Assembly (NCBI RefSeq): GCF_000420085.1
Contig: NZ_ATUG01000001.1
Location: forward strand, 930,001 to 994,000
From: Desulfospira joergensenii DSM 10085
GTDB lineage: Bacteria > Desulfobacterota > Desulfobacteria > Desulfobacterales > Desulfobacteraceae
Reading direction: 5' to 3'
Length of the DNA stretch: 64,000 bases
Below, piece after piece: positions 17,261-27,394 of the stretch; positions within the stretch are counted from its first letter, which is position 1; every line of letters begins with the position of its first letter. Below the pieces are notes generated by a model. That model searched no databases. It was not told the origin of the DNA and worked only from the letters and a program-made list of their open reading frames with translations. The position numbers were made by a program, and so were the translations under genes.

Positions 17261-20200
17261 TTAATTGGGCAGTGCCGCATCTATCATGGCCATGACTTCG
17301 CTGTTATAGTGGTACACACCGGCCGCTCCGGTGGGACAGGCTGAGGAACAGGCCGCACATCCCTTGCACAGGGCCTGCTGAACCCGGGCCAGCTTCACGC
17401 CCCTTTCATCTTCAAACACCTCAACGGCACCAAAGGGACAGGCCTCTTCACAGGCGCCGCATCCCCGGCACATGGCCTCATTGACCCTGGAGACCACCCC
17501 GTCCACGGTGACGCTCTGCTTGGACAGAACCACGGTGGCCCGGGAAGCGGCCGCCTTGGCCTGGGCCACGCTCTCTTCCACGGGTTTGGGATAGTGGGCC
17601 ATGCCGCAGAGGAAGATCCCGTCCGTGGAAAAATCCACGGGCCGAAGCTTGGCATGGGCTTCCATGAAAAATCCCTCATCGTTGAGGGTCAGCTTGAACA
17701 GCCGGGCCAGATCCTCATTGCCCGGGGCCTCTATGGCCGAGGCCAGAACCAGGAAATCCGCCTCAATATTCAGATCCATTCCCAGGATCGGCTCCCTGAC
17801 CCGGATGGAAAGTCCCTCTTCCCCGGCCGTGACCACGGGTTTTTCTGCCAAGTCAAACCGGATGAACAGAATCCCTTTGTCCCGGGCTTCCCGGTACAGG
17901 GTCTCCCGCTGGCCATATGTCCGGATGTCCCGGTAGAGGATATAGATGTCCATATCCGGGTTGGCATCTTTTAATTTGATGGCCGTCTTTATGGAATGGG
18001 TGCAGCAGACCTTGGAGCAATAGGGGCGGGAAGGTTCCCTGGATCCCACGCACTGGATGAACACGGCGGATCCCGTCTTTTCCGGAAGAACCTCCCTGCC
18101 GGCCAGGGCCCGGTCCAGGTCTGTGTGGGTATAGACCCGGGGGTCTGTTCCGTAGAGGTACTCATCGGGCCGGCTGGCCCTGGCGCCGGTGGCAATGATC
18201 ACGGCACCGTGGTCCAGGACTTTTTCTCTGGAACCGCCGGGATCCTCTGTCTGGACTGTGGTTTTGAAGTTGCCCACGAATCCGCTGGTCTGGGTGATCA
18301 TTGACCGGGTCAGCACCTCAATGGAGTCATGGGCCTCTATCTGGTCTGCCATTTGTTTTACGTTTTCGGCTATGGGCTCACCCTTCCAGGTATGATCCAG
18401 GTTCAGGGCATGGCCTCCCAGGTCCTGCCCCTGTTCCACCAGATAGGTGTGAAATCCCTGATCTGCCAGGCTCAGGGCTGCGGTCATTCCGGCCACGCCC
18501 CCGCCGATGACCAGGCCCTTCTGGGTGATCCCCACCTCGGGCTGGGCCAGGGGGCTCATGAGGGAGGCCTTGGCCGCGGCAATTCTGACCAGGTCCTTGG
18601 ACTTTTGGGTGGCCAGCTCAGGCTCCTTGGAGTGAACCCAGGAACATTGGTTCCGGATATTGGCCATCTCAACCAGATACTTGTTCAGGCCCGCATCCTT
18701 CAGGGTCTCCTGGAACAGGGGTTCATGGGTCCTCGGGGTACAGGCGGCAATGACGATCCGGTTGAGGTTGTTGTCGGCGATCACCTGCTTGAGCTTGTCC
18801 TGGGTATCCTGGGAACAGGTAAACATGTTCTCTTCCACGTAGGCCACATGGGGCAGACCCTTTGCATATTCGGCCACGGCCGGTACGTCCACGACCCCGC
18901 CGATATTGGTGCCGCAATTGCAGACAAAGACCCCGATGCGGGGAAGCTCCTCCCCCACGGCCTTTTCATCGGGATAGGTCTTGGTCCGGGTCAGACTTCC
19001 CCGGGCCGGGGAAAGACTTGCGCCGGCATCACAGGCTGCGGCAGAGGCTTCCATGACCGAGAGGGGGATATCCTTGGGCTCCTGGAGGGCTCCGCATACG
19101 TAGATGCCTTTTCTGCTGGAGGCCACAGGCGAGAAACTGCTGGTCTCCACAAACCGGTTGGAATCCAGGGTGATGCCCATGTCTGCCACGGCCTTGGCCA
19201 GATCCTTTGGTGTTTCCATGCCCACGGACAGGACCACCATGTCAAAGACCTCTTCGATGTTCTGACCGTCTTCGGTCACATAGATACAGTTGAGGCTCTT
19301 GTCCTCGTTTTCCGTGATGGTATGGATCCGGGATCGCACAAACCTGACCCCTTCGCTCTTGGCCCGCTCATAGTACTTCTCAAAGTCCTTGCCATAGGTT
19401 CTCATGTCCATGAGAAAGACAGATGCCTGGAATTCCCCTTCCACATGGTCCCGGGTCATCATGGCTTCCTTGACCGCATACATGCAGCAGACCGATGAGC
19501 AGTATCCGTTTCCGCATTTGTTCTGGTCCCTGGATCCCACACACTGGAGCCAGGCGATTTTTTTGGGGGCTCTTTTATCCGGAGCACACTCGATATGGCC
19601 GCCCGTGGGACCGCCGGCCGAGAGGATCCGCTCGTACTCGATGCTGGTGACCACATTGGGAAAGGCTTTGTACTGGTAGTTGTCCAGGCCGGAGGGGTCA
19701 TAGGGCTGGAACCCGGCAGCCATGATCACGGACCCTACATTCAGGGTGACTGTTTCTTCCCGGTCTTCGTAATTGATGGCTCCGGTGGGACAGACCCGGG
19801 CACAGGTGCCGCATTTGTCCTTGAGCAGCTTCAGGCAGCGTTCCGGATCAATGGCGTACTTTAAGGGAACGGCCTGGGGATAGTCCACATAGATGGCTTT
19901 GCGCTTGACCAGGCCCTCGTTAAAGGTATCCTCTGCCTTGCCCGGACACTTTTTGGTGCATTCCCCGCAGGCAATGCACTTGTCCATATCCACATATCTG
20001 GGGGATTGTTTGACAACAACGGTAAAATTTCCCGGGTCACCCTCTATGGATTCAACCTGGGAAAGGGTGTGCAAATGAATGTTCAGGTGCCGGCCGACCT
20101 CGACCAGTTTGGGTGAGATCACTCACATGGCACAGTCGTTGGTGGGAAAGGTCTTGTCCAGCTGGGCCATGACCCCGCCGATGGAAGCCTTTTTTTCCAC

Positions 20201-20308
20201 CAGATGGACCTGGAATCCCGAATCCGCCAGGTCCAGGGCTGCCTGCATTCCGGCAATTCCCGAGCCGACCACCAGTACCGAACCCTGAATTGTTTTTTTA
20301 TTTCCCAT
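17261..20308 (-). CDS. hdrA: Full-length HdrA, selenoprotein
   Basis: Flavin-containing bifurcating subunit of a heterodisulfide-reductase-like complex, 1015 residues. The N half has the FAD motif [18 protein letters not shown], then PTNDCAM-U-VISPKL with Sec at codon 62 (TGA 20125-20123), then [17 protein letters not shown] and [13 protein letters not shown] 4Fe-4S motifs. The C half has [13 protein letters not shown], a second Rossmann motif [18 protein letters not shown] near residue 540, and two terminal 4Fe-4S motifs ([30 protein letters not shown]). It is about 50% longer than methanogen HdrA because of the duplicated flavin region. It overlaps the HdrBC-type gene by 11 bases and is followed by mvhD, giving the order HdrBC-HdrA-MvhD of one complete electron-bifurcating module. 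Confidence 0.95.
20085..20125 (-). promoter_or_regulatory. Probable bSECIS element of full-length hdrA
   Basis: After the UGA (20125-20123) the transcript can form AGGUC around loop GGCCG with GCACCU, leaving one bulged C, at 20100-20085. This is the position of the strong hairpin in the other hdrA. The stem is weaker than in the other genes. Confidence 0.55.
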
Positions 20309-21458
20309 TCATAACCTCCTGATGGGTCTTCACTCCCTGCCCCTGGACCAGGTGGTCCGTTAAAAAGGAGGCAAGATCGATAATTTTTATGTCATGGTCT
20401 GTGTTTTTCCGGGCACAGGTCAGATGGATCTGGCATTTGGGACAGGCCGTGATTATGGCCTGGGCCCCAACGGTTTCCGCCTCTTTAAGACGCTGGATCT
20501 GCATGGCCTTGGAACAGGAAGAACATTGCATCCAGCCGGTGGTGCCGCAGCAGACGGCATTTTCTCTATTGTGTTCCATCTCGGCAAGTTCCACTCCGCT
20601 CACCTGCTGGATCGCCTGTCTCGGGGCTTCATAAATCCCGGATCTCCTGCCCAGACGGCAGGGATCCTGGAAGGTGACCCGGTCCAGGGCTCCGGCTTGG
20701 AACTCCAGGCCGGAGTCAGGCAGCCGGTCCGCTAAAAATTGGGTGATATGGACGATGTCAAAATCGAGGGGACCCAGGAAGTCAGGGTAAACCTCCCTGA
20801 ACATGGCATACCCCTCGGGACATCCGAATATAACGGTTTTGGCCCCGGAAGCCCGGATGACTTCAAGGTTTTTCCGGGCCAGGGTTTCCAGGGTCTTTTC
20901 GTCTCCGTTCCAATAGGCATCGTGACCGCAGCAGCATTCGTCGTTGCTGACCACCGGTTCAATGCCCAGGGCGTTGAGCAGCCTCAAATTGTTCTTTGCC
21001 GTCTCGATCATGTTCAGATCAAGGTATTGAAAGGCAACGTCATAGTAGGCAATACAGCCCGCAAAATAAAAGTACTCCCCGGTCTGGCCTGTCTTTCCGG
21101 CCTCTTCAGCCCATTGAATCCGGTTCTGCCGGGTGGTGGCGGTCTGGAGCCGGGTAAGGGTCTGGAACATGCCGTGGTGACTCAAGACCGGGCGGTTGCC
21201 TCTTTTTTGGGCCCTGGCCCTTAGGCTCCGGATAAATCCGGGAAAATCGATTTCAACGGGACACCGGTCCGAACAGCGGGAGCAGCTGAGACAGGCCCAT
21301 ATGTCCGGGCTGTCCAGGATGTCTCCTTCCGGATCCTTCATGCTCCGCTTAATCATCTGCCTGGGGGAGAACCCCGGAAGATCCATGGCCACGGGACAGG
21401 ACCCCGTACAGACCCCGCACTCCATACAATAATCAATCTGCTGTTGTGAAAGCTGCAT
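20298..21458 (-). CDS. HdrBC-type (HdrD-like) disulfide reductase subunit
   Basis: 386-residue fusion of HdrC-like and HdrB-like parts. N-terminal 4Fe-4S motifs are [16 protein letters not shown] and [17 protein letters not shown]. Two CCG domains follow: [10 protein letters not shown]...[10 protein letters not shown]...FGCPEGY and [13 protein letters not shown]...AVCCGTTGW...[10 protein letters not shown]. In HdrB these cysteines hold the non-cubane 4Fe-4S clusters that reduce a disulfide. All CCG cysteines are present and none is Sec. In sulfate reducers the partner is probably a disulfide such as DsrC trisulfide rather than CoM-S-S-CoB; that is inference. It is the first gene of the cluster; GGAAG precedes the ATG. 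Confidence 0.9.
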   Translation of the reverse strand: MQLSQQQIDYCMECGVCTGSCPVAMDLPGFSPRQMIKRSMKDPEGDILDSPDIWACLSCSRCSDRCPVEIDFPGFIRSLRARAQKRGNRPVLSHHGMFQTLTRLQTATTRQNRIQWAEEAGKTGQTGEYFYFAGCIAYYDVAFQYLDLNMIETAKNNLRLLNALGIEPVVSNDECCCGHDAYWNGDEKTLETLARKNLEVIRASGAKTVIFGCPEGYAMFREVYPDFLGPLDFDIVHITQFLADRLPDSGLEFQAGALDRVTFQDPCRLGRRSGIYEAPRQAIQQVSGVELAEMEHNRENAVCCGTTGWMQCSSCSKAMQIQRLKEAETVGAQAIITACPKCQIHLTCARKNTDHDIKIIDLASFLTDHLVQGQGVKTHQEVMNGK

Positions 21459-21514
21459 TGTATACTTCCAAATTGTATCGTTCCAAATAAAATCTAATTT
21501 GTAAAAATAACTCC

Positions 21515-21543
21515 CCGCAAATCCACCCTTGGGGGTTTTGCGG
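21515..21543 (-). terminator. Stem-loop after the glycosyltransferase gene
   Basis: On the minus strand CCGCAAAACCCCC can pair with the following GGGTGGATTTGCGG (outer 7 bp perfect, inner part imperfect), and TTATTTTTA follows a few bases on. It lies about 130 bases after the stop of the gene at 21672 and before the hdr cluster, so it would separate the two units. No clear promoter for the hdr cluster was found. Confidence 0.55.
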
Positions 21544-21671
21544 ATCTATTTTTACGGGTTTTGGTTTTTTGTCCGGAATGTCTAGGAATTGCAAAGCTCA
21601 AAACGTGGGCACTGATAAAATCCGTTACTTCCTTGGCAAAAGAATGACTTTAAAGATTTAAATTGGCTGTG

Positions 21672-22775
21672 TCAAGTTAAATTGGCATATTGAATCAGGG
21701 CCTTATCATATTCTCTGCCCATAATTTCCCAGGAGAACCGGCCGGCAGAATCGGATAACTCCCGGCCTTCCCGGGCAAGCCCTTCCGGATGTAAGAGTAA
21801 CTCTTTTAATTTTTTAAAAAAATCGTCGCCGGATCTGTAAAAGACTTTCCCATGAAATTTCTCCGGGATAAGTTCCGGATAGGAGAGGCGTTTGGGAAGC
21901 AGGGGAAAACAGCCGAACCTCACGGCCTCCATAACCGATATGCCGAAATTTTCCTGGATGGCCGTGCTGACCACCACCCGTCCCTTTCCCAGCCAGGATT
22001 CATACTCCTTCCTGGAGTCAACATATCCCCAGGCCAGGATCTCATCTTTGAATTCCTGGCGGGCCTGTTCAAAGACCTTTGGGACAATTTCGTACTGCTC
22101 CCCCAGCACGGCCAGGGAAAAGGGGATCTCTGCCTGCTTGAGTTTTCCAATGGCTGCAAAAAATGTCTCGGGATCCTTATCGTACTCCCACCTATGGTTC
22201 CAGACGATCAAAGGCGGTTCAGAAGGAAGGGAGGCAGCCCCGCCGATGTGCGCCGGAAACCGGCATCCGGGATAAAGGATCCGGGCCTTTTGCTCAATTT
22301 TATCCAGAACCCGGACCGGCCTGAAGTCCGGCATCTGCTTGACCAGTTGCCGGGCGGCCTTCATAAAATCATTGAGGTGAAATTGGGAGTTAAAAAGCAG
22401 GCCGTCTGCGGCATGGGCGGAAATGATATTGGTAAACCCGAGATGAAAGTCCCGTTTTTCATGGGGGCCCAAGGGGTAGGAGAGCTGATTCTCATGGAAA
22501 TAGAGCACCACAGGGGGTAGATTTTTCCCGCCCAGGGCCTTAAAGTCGGCCAGATCCAGCATATCTGTGGCAAAGATCAGATCGTAGTCGCCAGGGTTGC
22601 CGATCTGATCTAAAAGGGCGAGGGCGGCCCCCCGCATCCGCCATTTCCAGAACCGGGGAGGCAGGGTCAAAAGATCGACTTCATGAACGGAAGATTCCTT
22701 GAACCCCAGGGCGAAATCTTTGTGGGACCCTCCGAAAAACGGCTCAAGGAACAAAATTTTCAAAACAGGTTCCAT
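21672..22775 (-). CDS. tRNA-queuosine mannosyltransferase-like glycosyltransferase (DUF3524)
   Basis: 367 residues. The N-terminus (KILFLEPFFGGSHKDFALGF) is the DUF3524 signature shared with the eukaryotic GTDC1/QTMAN enzyme, which attaches mannose to queuosine in tRNA-Asp. LYFHENQLSYPLG and LYPGC follow, and a C-terminal GT-B glycosyltransferase domain has RWEYDKDPETFFAAI, ENFGISVMEAVRFGCFPLLP and a closing region with acidic residues. Bacterial members are assumed to do the same tRNA modification. It stands apart from polysaccharide genes, which fits a tRNA role. It lies upstream of, and separated from, the hdr cluster. Confidence 0.8.
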   Translation of the reverse strand: MEPVLKILFLEPFFGGSHKDFALGFKESSVHEVDLLTLPPRFWKWRMRGAALALLDQIGNPGDYDLIFATDMLDLADFKALGGKNLPPVVLYFHENQLSYPLGPHEKRDFHLGFTNIISAHAADGLLFNSQFHLNDFMKAARQLVKQMPDFRPVRVLDKIEQKARILYPGCRFPAHIGGAASLPSEPPLIVWNHRWEYDKDPETFFAAIGKLKQAEIPFSLAVLGEQYEIVPKVFEQARQEFKDEILAWGYVDSRKEYESWLGKGRVVVSTAIQENFGISVMEAVRFGCFPLLPKRLSYPELIPEKFHGKVFYRSGDDFFKKLKELLLHPEGLAREGRELSDSAGRFSWEIMGREYDKALIQYANLT

Positions 22776-22826
22776 CCTTTGCTTCGTTCAACGATTTCAG
22801 CATATTGTTTTACGGCAGCCCTATCC

Positions 22827-23363
22827 TTAGGATTGCTTGGCATAAAGTTCATGTAGTTCTTTTTCATATACCTTTAGATAGGGGTCGGAAAAGAGCACAA
22901 AAATAACCTGTTCAAGGGCTTCATTCTTTTCCAGAAAATCCCTGGTGGTCTCCAGGGCAATTTTACAGGCATCCCCGATGGGATATCCGTAGACCCCGCA
23001 GGAGATGGCTGGAAACGCAATTGTCTGGATCTCTTTTTCCAGGGCCAGCCTGAAGCTGTTTTCATAGCAGCCGGCCAGCAGAACAGGATCTTGGGCGGAG
23101 TTGCTGTAAATCGGGCCCACCGTGTGGATCACATACCTGGCCTTGAGATTGTGGCCGCTGGTGATCCGGGCTTCCCCGGCGGGGCATTCCCCCAGGCCCC
23201 TGCACTCTTCCAGGAGCCCGGGACCGGCGGCCCGGTGAATGGCCCCGTCCACGCCCCCGCCCCCCACAAGACTTGAATTGGCTGCATTGACAATGGCGTC
23301 CACCTCCATCAGGGTGATGTCTCCCTTATGGACCCCGATCCGGTCAAGATTTTTATCCTTCAT
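22827..23363 (-). CDS. Macrodomain protein (O-acetyl-ADP-ribose deacetylase type)
   Basis: Single macrodomain of about 178 residues that binds ADP-ribose. Visible motifs are VDAIVNAANSSLVGGGGVDGAIHRAAGPGLLEEC (substrate loop with the Asn-Asp pair typical of MacroD/YmdB), the YVIHTVGPIY strand and the AFPAISCGVYGYP loop. These enzymes remove ADP-ribose from proteins or deacetylate O-acetyl-ADP-ribose. ATG at 23363 is chosen because AAAGGGGGGAG stands just before it; an in-frame start 38 codons upstream would add a non-conserved tail. Confidence 0.92.
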   Translation of the reverse strand: MKDKNLDRIGVHKGDITLMEVDAIVNAANSSLVGGGGVDGAIHRAAGPGLLEECRGLGECPAGEARITSGHNLKARYVIHTVGPIYSNSAQDPVLLAGCYENSFRLALEKEIQTIAFPAISCGVYGYPIGDACKIALETTRDFLEKNEALEQVIFVLFSDPYLKVYEKELHELYAKQS

Positions 23364-23638
23364 CGCTCCCCCCTTTTGGCCTTTCCCGACAAAAACATTC
23401 TTTATCCTTCCTGGGAAAGAATATGTTTCTCCCTGTTTTTTGTCAACTTCAGGGAGGGTTCCCGGCTTCCCATCCAATGTTTCTTTGCATTATCTATTTT
23501 TTTCATGTATTTTTACGTAATTTATCTGGATGTGAAACTCATCCGGCATGCAGGGGGGTTGTGATTAAACGGTAGAAAGCAGGGGATATTCCATCTGTCT
23601 TAAACCGATTAAACAATAATTAAGGTAGTTTCTAAAGT

Positions 23639-26038
23639 ATGACCGCCAGGATTGACATTAAAAAAGAGAATCAAAACCTCATTGGACTGGCTGTTAAATG
23701 CCGGCTGATCACTGTTGACCAGGAACAGGAAATTTTATCCCGTCTTATCGAGAAGTACCAGGAAAACCCCGATTACCCGGTTACCAACATCTTCACGGAA
23801 GAAAAGATCCTTTCTTTGGAAGAGATCGACTTCCTGTTTACCATCAAGGATCATCTCAGGATTAAAATGCTGGATAAACGATTCGGGGAGATCGGCGTAA
23901 ACAACCGATTTGTAAATTCCGAAGCCGTTGAAAAAGCCCTTGATATTCAAAACAACTATTTCCAAAAAACCCGGGAAAGCAAAAAAATCGGGGATATCCT
24001 GCTGGAGAATGAAGAGATCAGCCTGGCCGACAAAACAGCGATACTGCTGACCCAGGACCGGGTCCAGGATCACCTTCTGGAACAGGCCATGAATGATATT
24101 GCGACTTCGGAAATGGAGAAGATGACCATCAAGATGAGGTTTGGTGCCATTGCCGTAAAAAAAGGACTGATCTCCGTGGACCAGTTGAACCAGGCCCTGA
24201 ACGTCCAGAACCAGGATGAAAGATCCGGACAGAAAAAAAGGTATCTTGGTGAAATTTTTCAGGACCTTTTTAAAATTCCCAGGGATGAAGTTCTGGGCAT
24301 CTTAAAAATACAAAGAGAACTTGAAACCAAAAGACTCTCCCTTGAGAAGGCCATTTCCCAGTACACCTCCGAGGTAAAAACAAATAAACGGCTCAACGAA
24401 CTGTTCCGGCTCAACGTGTCTGAAAATAAAATGGAGGCTGTTTTACACCGGACAAAAGTCTCATTTGAAAAAATCGATCTCACCCTGTTTCATAATTGGT
24501 TGAAATTGAACGGAATCCAATTCGGCCTGTGTGATGACAAACTGATAGAGGGCTTTTTAAACGATTCAGAGCCCGGGGCAAGTCTTACGCTGGCCCGGGG
24601 AATCCTTCCCAGCCCGTCCAGGGATGAGGTTGTTGAATTTTTCTTTGATACCGGGGATGAAAGCATTCCCACTGTTAAAAAAGGCGAGGTTCTGGCCAGA
24701 ATCACCCCCCATGAATTCGGAAAGCCGGGCAAGGATGTCCTGGGACACCCCATTGTCCCTGTGGAGCCCAAATTTCTTTCCCTGGGCTGTGGGGAAGGAG
24801 TGGTGCGCAAGGACCTGGAATTTCTGGCCGACAAGGACGGCAGACCGACCCTGTTTAAGAACAGAAGTCTTTTTGTCACCTCTGTGGGGCAAACCCGTCC
24901 CGTCAGAACCGTTTCAGGGCATATCACATCAGATACCAAGGACACCTATGACAATGCCAATCTGAACGTTGAGGGAAACATTGAAAACACCGGAACCATT
25001 ACCTGCCATGACCTATTTGTTTCCGGGAATGTTCTCGGCAAAGTCACCACCACGGGACATGTGGAAGTCAAGGGATGCATCGGCATGGAAAGCAAAGGCA
25101 GGGGCGCCTCAGGATACCGGACCCAGGTCCAAAGCGGGGGCAATGTCCTTGTAAGCAAACACATCACCAACGCTAAAATAGCCACCGCCAAAGGGGTTAC
25201 AGCACCCAAATCAGACCTGACCTCATGCGAGGTCTTTGCACTCCAGGACATTGTCATTAAGAACGTCTATTCCCATCCCGGAAATCCGTCCGTCCTGCAG
25301 ATCGGGGTCATCCCGGATATCCGGAATGAGGCCCTGGAGAATCGGATCGATGAACAAAAGGCTTTGTTGAAAAAACTCCAATGTGAAGAGGAACTGGACG
25401 GGCTGAAAGCCAAACTCCAGGAAAAAATCCAGATCCAGGATGAATATCTAAATCAGCAGGAGGCAATCAACCATCTCCTCAAACTCTGGGATGACCAGGG
25501 GCCTGAACAGGTTGAAGAAAAAATCAAGGCCCTGGCCCTGCAGGCCCAAACCAAAACAGAGGATAAGGTCTCTTTCCCTACCCATGATGACCTGGAATAT
25601 ATGAAAATGATATTGAACCGGATCCGGGACCTGGGACCTGAAGATTCAAAGGCATACCTGGCCGGAGAATTGAAGGACATTTCCAAGATGTACAGGGCCG
25701 CCATCCATTCAACAGAAAGATTTTCCAGTGAACACAGGGCCAGATCAAAATTCCTCCTGAGAAAGATAAAGAAGAAACAGCCTGAAATTGACGAAGCCAG
25801 AAAAAAATTAGAGGCGCTCTTGATCCGGAAAGATTATTTTTCACTCAATGAGAGGAAAAAAGCCCCTTTTATTGAGCCGGTGATTAAAGTAAAAAACATG
25901 GTCGAGAAAAATACGGTGATTAAAGGGAAAAAGGCCTCCATGATCATCAGGCAGTCCATATTCGGTGTTAAGCTGAGGGAAATCAAAGATCCGTCAACAG
26001 ATGAATATGAAATCACCATTGAAGGATATTATGATTGA
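23639..26038 (+). CDS. FapA (DUF342) family protein
   Basis: Large cytoplasmic protein of 799 residues. About the first 240 residues are helical and contain two similar units (RFGEIGVNNRFVNSEAVEKALDIQNN and RFGAIAVKKGLISVDQLNQALNVQNQ). A FapA/DUF342 domain follows from about 290 (PSPSRDEVVEFFFDT, VKKGEVLARITPHEFGKPGKDV), then a right-handed beta-helix-like repeat region (DNANLNVEGNIENTGTITCHDLFVSGNV) and a long coiled coil to the end. FapA proteins affect flagellar assembly or cell-surface processes, but their biochemistry is unsettled. No flagellar gene is near. Its stop overlaps the possible TTG start of the next gene. Confidence 0.85.
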   Translation: MTARIDIKKENQNLIGLAVKCRLITVDQEQEILSRLIEKYQENPDYPVTNIFTEEKILSLEEIDFLFTIKDHLRIKMLDKRFGEIGVNNRFVNSEAVEKALDIQNNYFQKTRESKKIGDILLENEEISLADKTAILLTQDRVQDHLLEQAMNDIATSEMEKMTIKMRFGAIAVKKGLISVDQLNQALNVQNQDERSGQKKRYLGEIFQDLFKIPRDEVLGILKIQRELETKRLSLEKAISQYTSEVKTNKRLNELFRLNVSENKMEAVLHRTKVSFEKIDLTLFHNWLKLNGIQFGLCDDKLIEGFLNDSEPGASLTLARGILPSPSRDEVVEFFFDTGDESIPTVKKGEVLARITPHEFGKPGKDVLGHPIVPVEPKFLSLGCGEGVVRKDLEFLADKDGRPTLFKNRSLFVTSVGQTRPVRTVSGHITSDTKDTYDNANLNVEGNIENTGTITCHDLFVSGNVLGKVTTTGHVEVKGCIGMESKGRGASGYRTQVQSGGNVLVSKHITNAKIATAKGVTAPKSDLTSCEVFALQDIVIKNVYSHPGNPSVLQIGVIPDIRNEALENRIDEQKALLKKLQCEEELDGLKAKLQEKIQIQDEYLNQQEAINHLLKLWDDQGPEQVEEKIKALALQAQTKTEDKVSFPTHDDLEYMKMILNRIRDLGPEDSKAYLAGELKDISKMYRAAIHSTERFSSEHRARSKFLLRKIKKKQPEIDEARKKLEALLIRKDYFSLNERKKAPFIEPVIKVKNMVEKNTVIKGKKASMIIRQSIFGVKLREIKDPSTDEYEITIEGYYD

Positions 26039-26052
26039 GTCCCTGCCCGCCC

Positions 26053-27348
26053 ATGACCCCAGACAAACTGCCCCAATACCCCCGCCAAAAATTTAAAAGC
26101 AATGATCTATCCATTGAGCTTTACTGCCGGGGAACCCGGGAGTACGCCAAACTCAGCTATCCGGTAAAATACGGCCTGTTTTCAAGGCTTCAAACCCCGG
26201 AGGTTGAGTTCGAGTTCAACCTGAACCACGAGATCACCCATGGTCGGTCCAGGCGGGACACCTGGCTCCACCCCTCTGAATGGCTCAAACGCACCATGGG
26301 AAACGACTGGATCTACTATTCCTCCGGGGGGTATGCCGGTGTGTTTGAAGCCATCGGGGAGTACTACCTGCCCAACCTAAGCTACCCGACCAATTCCCTG
26401 CTGGGGGGAAAACCCTTTGCCGAACCTGAAGTGGACCGGATATGCTCGGAATGGCCGGACATTCTGGAAAGGCTTCCCCATGGGCTGCCGGGAATGCCCG
26501 GCTGGGCCCGGGAATGGATGGCCGCAATAAAAAAAGTCACCCCGGAAGCTTTGGAGGCCAAGGCCGACAGCCTGTTCCGGATCCCGGGGGCCCGGGTCAG
26601 TGTGCTTCCGCCCGATGCCCGGCATTCCGATTATGACGTCATCCCCCTGACCATTGCCGACGGATGCCTGTATAAGTGCCGGTTCTGCCGGATCAAAAAC
26701 AAGAAAAGCTTCTCCCCTCGAACCCCACAGGATATCCTGGACCAGATCCGGGATCTAAGAAACCTCTACAGCCGGGATATTCTTAACTTCAACAGTCTGT
26801 TCCTGGGGGAGCACGACGCCTTGAGCGCCCCGGCAGACCTTATCCTCTTTGCCGCCCAAAAGGCCTACAAAGAGTTTGATTTCAAGAATGCCTATATGAG
26901 CCGGCCCCGGCTCTATATGTTCGGCAGTGTGGACGGACTGCTCAACGCCTCCCCTGACCTCTTTGAGAAACTCAACGGCCTGCCCTTTGAAACCTGTATC
27001 AACCTCGGGTTTGAATCCGCAGACCAGAAAACCCTGGACCGGCTGGGCAAACCGATCTTGGTTCGCCAGGTAAAAGAAGCTTTTCACCGGGCCCGGGACA
27101 TCAACCGGAAGTATCCGGATCTGGAAATCACCGGCAATTTTGTCACGGATCCCGGCCTGCCCCAATCCCATACCCGGGCCATGCTCGACCTGGTCAGGGA
27201 AAGCCTGCCCCGGACCACACCCAAGGGAAGCATCTATCTATCCCCCCTGAAATTCGGCAGCCCCTCCAGGGAGATGCTCTACGATTTTTACCGGATAAAG
27301 GCGGCCAGCCGGCTTCCCATGTTCCTCTACATTATCCAGAGACTCTGA
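26053..27348 (+). CDS. Radical SAM protein of unknown function
   Basis: 431 residues from ATG 26053 (a TTG six codons earlier is possible). The radical SAM 4Fe-4S motif is CLYKCRFC near residue 210, in TIADGCLYKCRFCRIKN. The barrel follows with the EHDALSAPADLI segment and a glycine-rich CINLGFESADQKTLDRLGKP typical of B12-independent Elp3/MiaB-like folds. The N-terminal 200 residues are not recognised. Substrate is unknown. It lies between fapA and a PHP phosphatase on the same strand with short gaps, so it may be in one transcript with them. Confidence 0.85.
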   Translation: MTPDKLPQYPRQKFKSNDLSIELYCRGTREYAKLSYPVKYGLFSRLQTPEVEFEFNLNHEITHGRSRRDTWLHPSEWLKRTMGNDWIYYSSGGYAGVFEAIGEYYLPNLSYPTNSLLGGKPFAEPEVDRICSEWPDILERLPHGLPGMPGWAREWMAAIKKVTPEALEAKADSLFRIPGARVSVLPPDARHSDYDVIPLTIADGCLYKCRFCRIKNKKSFSPRTPQDILDQIRDLRNLYSRDILNFNSLFLGEHDALSAPADLILFAAQKAYKEFDFKNAYMSRPRLYMFGSVDGLLNASPDLFEKLNGLPFETCINLGFESADQKTLDRLGKPILVRQVKEAFHRARDINRKYPDLEITGNFVTDPGLPQSHTRAMLDLVRESLPRTTPKGSIYLSPLKFGSPSREMLYDFYRIKAASRLPMFLYIIQRL

Positions 27349-27394
27349 CTTCTTTCATTTGATTTCAGCCGGGGTTTGATGATAAAAACGATCC

